Below are positions 7,417-12,120 of a stretch of 12,120 nucleotides of DNA, one piece after another. How positions within the stretch are numbered: position 1 is the first letter of the stretch; every line of letters starts with the position of its first letter. Below the pieces are notes generated by a model. That model ran no database searches. It was not told where the DNA came from and worked only from the letters and a program-made list of their open reading frames with translations. Source of the DNA: Gammaproteobacteria bacterium (GTDB lineage: Bacteria; Pseudomonadota; Gammaproteobacteria; UBA6429; Thiohalophilaceae). The translations under genes and the position numbers were made by a program. The stretch is taken from assembly GCA_029880425.1 (NCBI GenBank), contig JAOUOK010000013.1, forward strand, positions 1-12,120, written 5' to 3'.

Positions 7417-7761
7417 TTATATTTCCGTAGCGTTAGTAGCGGACTTAATCCAGTTTAAATAATTCTTTTCACCTGCTTCGATAGGGACAGCGATGATTTC
7501 AGGAAGTTCATAGTCATGCAGTTCCTGGATCTCGTGTTCAAGTTGCGAAAACAGAGATTGACGGGTTTTTATTATTAATAACAGTTCTTTATCGTGTTCT
7601 ATTTTTTCCTGCCACTGGTAAACGGATTCCACGCCGTTTACGATGTTGACACAGGCAGCGAGTTTTTTGCTGACCAATGTTTCTGCGATTTTTGATGCAA
7701 TTTCAGCAGAATTGCAGGTGTTCAACACTAATATATAGTTATCCATGCTTTTTTCAGCCAT
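7417..7761 (-). CDS. cutA: Divalent-cation tolerance protein CutA (CutA1)
   Basis: A small, very stable trimer-forming protein of ferredoxin-like fold, named for a copper-tolerance phenotype in E. coli; its biochemical role remains unclear. The 114 residues are close to the usual 105-112. Family motifs include the first strand with LNTC (13-16), KLAACVNIV (33-41), SVYQWQEKIEHDKE (46-59), LLIIKT (61-66), HDYELPEII (82-90) and YLNWI (101-105). The ATG at 7759-7761 is taken as the start; a second ATG five codons in (7744-7746) would give MDNYILVLNTCN and is equally plausible, since neither has a strong Shine-Dalgarno. It heads the cutA-dsbD-tlpA operon and is divergent from fxsA with 87 bases between them. 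Confidence 0.95.
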   Translation of the reverse strand: MAEKSMDNYILVLNTCNSAEIASKIAETLVSKKLAACVNIVNGVESVYQWQEKIEHDKELLLIIKTRQSLFSQLEHEIQELHDYELPEIIAVPIEAGEKNYLNWIKSATNATEI

Positions 7762-7799
7762 CCCGATACAATATCAGCATCTTTAGAGCTTGCAAACGG

Positions 7800-7805
7800 T
7801 ATAAT
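7800..7805 (+). promoter_or_regulatory. -10 hexamer of probable fxsA promoter
   Basis: A perfect TATAAT lies 43 bases before the fxsA GTG in the divergent cutA-fxsA spacer, predicting a leader of about 37 bases. No consensus -35 is visible 16-18 bases upstream, and the preceding bases (CGG) are one change from an extended -10 (TGN), so activity would be modest or activator-dependent. For cutA, the minus strand offers only TTGCAA-16-TATTGT, a weak candidate. Confidence 0.4.
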
Positions 7806-7848
7806 AGCCCCAAGGTTTGAGTTATCGCATTTTGCAGAGGAAGATTTT

Positions 7849-8331
7849 GTGTTCCAGATTTTATTGATCGCTTTTTTGGCGGTACCGATTTTAGAAATTT
7901 ACCTGTTATTCCAGGTTGGCGGTGTCATTGGTGCCGGCTGGACCATACTCATCGTGATCGGCACGGCCATTCTCGGGGCGAGCCTGTTGCGCCAACAGGG
8001 GCTATCCACCTGGACCCGCTTAAACCAGAAAATTGCCGAGGGGCAACTGCCCCCAACCGTACTGGTGGAAGGGATCTTTTTACTACTGGCGGGTGCCTTT
8101 TTACTGACCCCGGGATTTTTCACCGATGGCATCGGTTTTCTTTTCCTGGTACCCCCGGTACGGCAAATGCTGGCAGCAGCCTTGCTACGTCGAGGCATGT
8201 TTATGGCCAGCAGTATGCACTCAACCACCTTTACACAAGGCAGTCCGCGTAAAGATGAAAGAAGACAGTCCCACTCTCAACAACCCAACGTGATCGAGGG
8301 TGAGTACGAAGATCGCACCGATAAAGACTGA
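7849..8331 (+). CDS. fxsA: FxsA family inner-membrane protein
   Basis: A small integral membrane protein; in E. coli its overproduction suppresses F-exclusion of phage T7, and its normal role is unknown. The 160 residues match the E. coli length of 158. Hydrophobic segments are visible at about 4-21, 25-47 and 73-103, the last holding the signature LLTPGFFTD (85-93) and FLVPPVRQ (99-106). The hydrophilic charged tail ends in VIEGEYED (148-155), typical of the family. The start is GTG, supported by the Shine-Dalgarno AGAGGAAG at 7835-7843. It stands directly upstream of groES-groEL, as in many gammaproteobacteria. The groE promoters lie after its stop, so chaperonin expression need not depend on it. 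The G+C at third positions looks higher than in its neighbours, with runs such as CTGCCCCC. Confidence 0.95.
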   Translation: MFQILLIAFLAVPILEIYLLFQVGGVIGAGWTILIVIGTAILGASLLRQQGLSTWTRLNQKIAEGQLPPTVLVEGIFLLLAGAFLLTPGFFTDGIGFLFLVPPVRQMLAAALLRRGMFMASSMHSTTFTQGSPRKDERRQSHSQQPNVIEGEYEDRTDKD

Positions 8332-8361
8332 GTAAATTCTACAATTATCTTTTTGTCGCCC

Positions 8362-8391
8362 CTTGAATTCGGTTGACAGTCTCCCCAATAT
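8362..8391 (+). promoter_or_regulatory. Sigma-32 (RpoH)-type heat-shock promoter of groESL
   Basis: CTTGAA (8362-8367) is preceded by TGTCGCCC, as in the extended RpoH -35 consensus. After 15 bases comes CCCCAATAT (8383-8391), one insertion away from the consensus CCCCATNT. This closely resembles the E. coli groE promoter. Transcription is expected to start around 8397-8400, just before or at the CIRCE element. Confidence 0.75.
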
Positions 8392-8400
8392 GACCATAAT
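8373..8400 (+). promoter_or_regulatory. Overlapping sigma-70-type promoter of groESL
   Basis: A perfect -35 TTGACA (8373-8378) and CATAAT (8395-8400; five of six bases match) are separated by 16 bases. The predicted start, near 8407, falls inside the CIRCE operator, so HrcA bound there would block it. It is interleaved with the sigma-32 elements: TTGACA lies in the sigma-32 spacer. Confidence 0.7.
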
Positions 8401-8426
8401 TAGCACTCTTTGAGTGCGAGTGCTAA
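8400..8426 (+). promoter_or_regulatory. CIRCE operator (HrcA binding site) upstream of groES
   Basis: TTAGCACTC (8400-8408), nine bases, then GAGTGCTAA (8418-8426): both arms and the spacer length match the CIRCE consensus exactly. The spacer itself ends in GAGTGC, so the right arm is partly duplicated in tandem. HrcA, encoded elsewhere, represses at CIRCE and is released on heat stress. Confidence 0.95.
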
Positions 8427-8516
8427 ACCAAGCGCACATATAATAAGCCAGTTTTTAAAACTTAGTCTGGCCTAACTTAATGAATTTATTAGATTTTTCC
8501 TTAGGAGAAAACAAAA

Positions 8517-8804
8517 ATGAAGATCCGTCCTTTACATGACCGTGTGGTCGTTCGTCGCATGGAAGAAGAAACTACTTCTGCTGGTGGCATTGTCCTTCCT
8601 GGTTCAGCCGCTGAAAAACCGGCTCAAGGTGAAATTGTTGCTGTGGGTAACGGCCAAATCACAGACAACGGCGTACGCGCTTTAGACGTGAAAGTAGGTG
8701 ACCAGGTGATGTTCGGTAAATTCGCAGGCACTGAAGTAAAAGTCGATGGTGAAGAACTGTTGGTGATGCGTGAAGAAGATATCGTCGCTGTCATTGAAAA
8801 ATAA
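8517..8804 (+). CDS. groES: Co-chaperonin GroES (Hsp10)
   Basis: Forms the heptameric lid that caps GroEL and encloses the folding chamber in the cytoplasm. The 95 residues compare with 97 in E. coli. It begins [14 protein letters not shown]. The mobile loop around 17-33 contains GGIVLPG (23-29), whose Ile-Val-Leu contacts the GroEL apical domain. The roof-loop region (NGQITDNGV) and the C-terminal [12 protein letters not shown] are typical. The ATG is set by a good Shine-Dalgarno AGGAG at 8503-8507. It is followed by groEL after 36 bases. The leader, about 110 bases, contains the CIRCE element near its 5' end, so the mRNA itself can form the CIRCE hairpin, reported in other bacteria to affect transcript stability. 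Confidence 0.98.
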   Translation: MKIRPLHDRVVVRRMEEETTSAGGIVLPGSAAEKPAQGEIVAVGNGQITDNGVRALDVKVGDQVMFGKFAGTEVKVDGEELLVMREEDIVAVIEK

Positions 8805-8828
8805 AGAATAGTTATTTAAAGAATTTAA

Positions 8829-10481
<1,653 letters not shown>

Positions 10482-10500
10482 ATGCCAGCCCGAAAATGTC

Positions 10501-10604
10501 GGATTTGAGCGTCTGCGGCGTTGGTTAAATACTTCCGTTGCTCACTTACTTTAACGTAAGTTGCGCTACGGGTTATTTAACCGCCTTGCTCTGACGCAAA
10601 ATCC
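10501..10604. repeat. About 104-base imperfect palindrome just after groEL (MITE/REP-like)
   Basis: The two halves pair around a centre at 10552-10553. The inner stem is ACTTAC (10544-10549) with GTAAGT (10556-10561). A middle stem is GGTTAAAT (10523-10530) with ATTTAACC (10575-10582) at the same centre, and the ends GGATTT (10501-10506) and AAATCC (10599-10604) also pair. GCGTC (10509-10513) and GACGC (10593-10597) pair with a one-base shift. Between these the arms are only partly complementary. Twenty bases after the groEL stop and before the true terminator, this looks like a non-coding intergenic repeat; copies elsewhere in the genome are expected but cannot be seen here. Confidence 0.6.
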
Positions 10605-10623
10605 CTAAGCCTCTTCGAGGTTT

Positions 10624-10657
10624 AAAAAGCTCGCTGGAAACAGCGGGCTTTTTTTTT
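10624..10657 (+). terminator. Intrinsic terminator of groES-groEL
   Basis: Stem AAAAAGCTCGCTG (10624-10636) pairs with CAGCGGGCTTTTT through one T-G wobble around a GAAA tetraloop (10637-10640). It runs into nine T residues (10649-10657). A tiny CCTC-TTC-GAGG hairpin lies just before it (10610-10620). This is a strong rho-independent terminator 143 bases after the groEL stop, with the palindrome at 10501-10604 inside the 3' untranslated region. Confidence 0.92.
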
Positions 10658-10857
10658 GCCGCAATAAAATTTCAACATATTAATTGCTTTCAGCGTCCTT
10701 GCCAGGTTGATATTCATCTTTTATAGCCCTGTAATATGCCAGGCTTTTTCCATTGCTCACTGTTTTTTATGTATTTATAAGGCCACGCCTCAAGATTTTG
10801 TAAAAAATCGTGAACTTGTAAGTGAAAATATTGGTAAAAATGATAAATATGATACTT
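10658..10857. other. Non-coding stretch between the groEL terminator and the regulator gene
   Basis: I find no gene, RNA gene or clear repeat here. The best promoter-like match on the plus strand is TTGCCA (10699-10704), 16 bases, then TTATAG (10721-10726), which would leave a leader of about 160 bases. A TATGAT at 10848-10853 is a better-placed -10 for the regulator but lacks a recognisable -35. The region is AT-rich. Confidence 0.5.
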
Positions 10858-10869
10858 TTGGTATACCAA
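10858..10869 (+). promoter_or_regulatory. Perfect 12-base palindrome, candidate operator of the regulator gene
   Basis: TTGGTATACCAA is a perfect palindrome 19 bases before the ATG. A third half-site, ATTGGTA, occurs at 10830-10836 and is the inverse complement of TACCAAT at 10864-10870. The sites flank the possible -10 TATGAT (10848-10853), so a protein bound here would cover the start of transcription. Autoregulation by the adjacent helix-turn-helix protein is a reasonable guess, not shown. Confidence 0.45.
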
Positions 10870-10888
10870 TGTGAGGAATTTATAGGCC

Positions 10889-11494
10889 ATGAGTCAAGTA
10901 AGAGAGATTAAGGATAAGGATAATTTTGTGACTACACGGGAAGCAGCCGTGATGCTAGGCGTGTCTCTTCGAACAATTCAATTATGGGTGGAGAGTGGAG
11001 CACTTAAGGCATGGAAAACACAGGGAGGGCATCGTCGTATCTCGCAAGGTTCGGTTGATAAATTACTTAAACAATATCAATCAGATATTGAAGAAGAATC
11101 ACACTCTGAGAGTTTAAAAATTCTTCTGGTCGAGGATGAACCTGAATTATTACAGCTTTACCAGGTTCATATTAATTCCTGGGGTTTTAATTGCCAGGTG
11201 TTTACAGCGGGGGATGGTTTTGAAGGTTTGTTACAGGTTGGCCAGGTTAAACCTGATCTTATTGTCAGTGATTTGATGATGCCGGATATGGATGGATTTC
11301 GCATGATACGTTCGATAAAGAGTCACCAGGAAGTAAGTGAAACCCAGGTAATTGTGATTACTTCTCTTGATGCAGATGAGATTGAATCCAGGGGCGGGTT
11401 ACCTGCAGATGTATTGTTGCTGGAAAAACCGTTTCCTTTTGAGGTACTCAAAGGCCTGGTGATGGGGAAACTTGTGAGTAAAAAAATTAAGTAA
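10889..11494 (+). CDS. Response regulator with N-terminal excisionase/MerR-like helix-turn-helix
   Basis: A probable DNA-binding signal-responsive regulator of 201 residues. Residues 13-60 form a winged helix-turn-helix of the excisionase/MerR type: FVTTREAAVMLGVSLRTIQLW holds the helix-turn-helix and GGHRRIS (46-52) the wing. A short acidic/Ser linker (65-75) leads to a receiver domain (76-195): acidic pocket Glu82-Asp83, phospho-acceptor Asp128 in IVSDLMMPDMDG, Thr158 (VITS) and Lys180 in EKPF. All residues needed for phosphorylation are present. The domain order is reversed relative to OmpR or NarL regulators, where the receiver comes first. The start has Shine-Dalgarno GAGGA at 10873-10877. 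The next gene, 101 bases on, encodes a membrane sensor, its likely partner. Targets are unknown. Confidence 0.88.
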   Translation: MSQVREIKDKDNFVTTREAAVMLGVSLRTIQLWVESGALKAWKTQGGHRRISQGSVDKLLKQYQSDIEEESHSESLKILLVEDEPELLQLYQVHINSWGFNCQVFTAGDGFEGLLQVGQVKPDLIVSDLMMPDMDGFRMIRSIKSHQEVSETQVIVITSLDADEIESRGGLPADVLLLEKPFPFEVLKGLVMGKLVSKKIK

Positions 11495-11595
11495 TAAAAA
11501 TTTCATTTTTATGTTGTAAAGGTGAAGAAAAGTAAATTTTAAAGCTATGGTAGAAGTTGCCATAAGGTATAAGTATTTTTGCGACAGGAACGGAC

Positions 11596-12120
11596 ATGAG
11601 AGTAAGCAAACATTATTTACTATTAATTATTATCCTGACGGCAATTGTTTTTATTGTTACCGCGTTAACGCTTTTTAATTTATATAACGTGGCATTTGAA
11701 CAGCAGCGTGCGCAATTAATTACAACCACACAATCCCAGGCAAAGTTAATAGCCGCAGTTGCACGTTTCGACAAACAATTTAGCGCAATAGACGTTTTAG
11801 GTGGGGCAGATGAGGCGACACTCCGCCAGATCAGAGATGCACATCTTGAGAGTAAAGGCTTCGGAAAAAGTGGTGAATTTGTTTTTGCGAAAAAAGAAGG
11901 TAATAAAATTATTTTTTTATTACCCCGTCGCTTTAATGATGTTGAAGAAAAAAATGGAGGTAAAAAATTAATTGATATTGGTAGTGGTTATGCTGAGCCA
12001 ATACAGCTGGCCCTGGCCGGAAAATCGGGAACAGTGATTGCGCGAGATTACCGTGGTGAATTAGTTTTAGCGGCCTATGAGCCTGTGAAAATTTTAAATT
12101 TTGGTGTTGTTACAAAGATT
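11596..12120 (+). CDS. Membrane sensor protein with Cache-like domain, 3' end cut by window edge
   Basis: The frame is open for 175 codons from the ATG at 11596-11598 (Shine-Dalgarno AGGA at 11586-11589, six bases away) to the right edge. A short basic N-terminus is followed by a strong hydrophobic segment at about 8-29, a transmembrane anchor. An extracytoplasmic region then shows features of a Cache-type sensory domain: GFGKSGEFVFAKK (88-100), LALAGKSGTVIARDYRGE (138-155) and LAAYEPVKILNFGVVTKI at the end. These repeat the family pattern G-x-S-G-E, D-Y-R-G, A-Y-x-P-V, then G-hydrophobic-V-x-K-I. A second membrane helix and a cytoplasmic output module are expected beyond the window. Next to a response regulator a histidine kinase is most likely, but a diguanylate cyclase or adenylate cyclase output is possible. 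The ligand is unknown. Confidence 0.8.
   Translation, partial: MRVSKHYLLLIIILTAIVFIVTALTLFNLYNVAFEQQRAQLITTTQSQAKLIAAVARFDKQFSAIDVLGGADEATLRQIRDAHLESKGFGKSGEFVFAKKEGNKIIFLLPRRFNDVEEKNGGKKLIDIGSGYAEPIQLALAGKSGTVIARDYRGELVLAAYEPVKILNFGVVTKI

Noticed and set aside
11494..11512. ATAAAAAT-TTC-ATTTTTAT hairpin after the response regulator as terminator
   Set aside because: The stem is perfect but consists only of A-T pairs, with no GC core and no following T-tract, and the next same-strand gene starts about 85 bases on.

Overview
The window looks like ordinary chromosome from a gammaproteobacterium of moderate, slightly low G+C content. The evidence is the gene content and order: aroQ-accB-accC-prmA followed by a zinc-ribbon/DUF3426-type gene, and dsbD-cutA divergent from fxsA-groES-groEL. 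Both blocks are classic gammaproteobacterial neighbourhoods. The perfect CIRCE element before groES argues against enterics, vibrios or pseudomonads, which to my knowledge lack HrcA/CIRCE control. I cannot name a genus from sequence alone.

Left half, all on the minus strand (read from right to left). A redox operon cutA-dsbD-tlpA (7761 to 4935) encodes a CutA1 trimer protein, the full-length membrane thiol transporter DsbD, and a membrane-anchored TlpA-like thioredoxin that DsbD probably keeps reduced. A 400-base non-coding gap (4535-4934) follows and holds a cluster of inverted AAATTTCGC-like motifs and a second imperfect inverted repeat. Then comes the metabolic operon aroQ-accB-accC: shikimate pathway dehydroquinase, then biotin carrier and biotin carboxylase of acetyl-CoA carboxylase. 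It is closed by a good intrinsic terminator at 2064-2094. prmA (ribosomal protein L11 methyltransferase) and a zinc-ribbon protein cut by the window edge follow it.

Right half, plus strand. fxsA (small inner-membrane protein) diverges from cutA. groES-groEL follows with an unusually legible control region: a sigma-32-like promoter, an overlapping sigma-70-like promoter and a perfect CIRCE operator within 65 bases. This implies dual heat-shock control by RpoH and HrcA. A ~104-base imperfect palindrome sits just after groEL, then a strong intrinsic terminator.

Far right. After ~400 bases of non-coding DNA there is a two-gene signalling unit. The first gene encodes a response regulator with inverted architecture (excisionase/MerR-like helix-turn-helix first, receiver domain last), with a 12-base perfect palindrome just upstream of its ribosome binding site. 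The second encodes the N-terminal part of a membrane sensor with a Cache-like extracytoplasmic domain, cut off by the window end. This pair is the least conventional part of the window. I see no CRISPR array, tRNA, rRNA, intact insertion sequence or phage gene.
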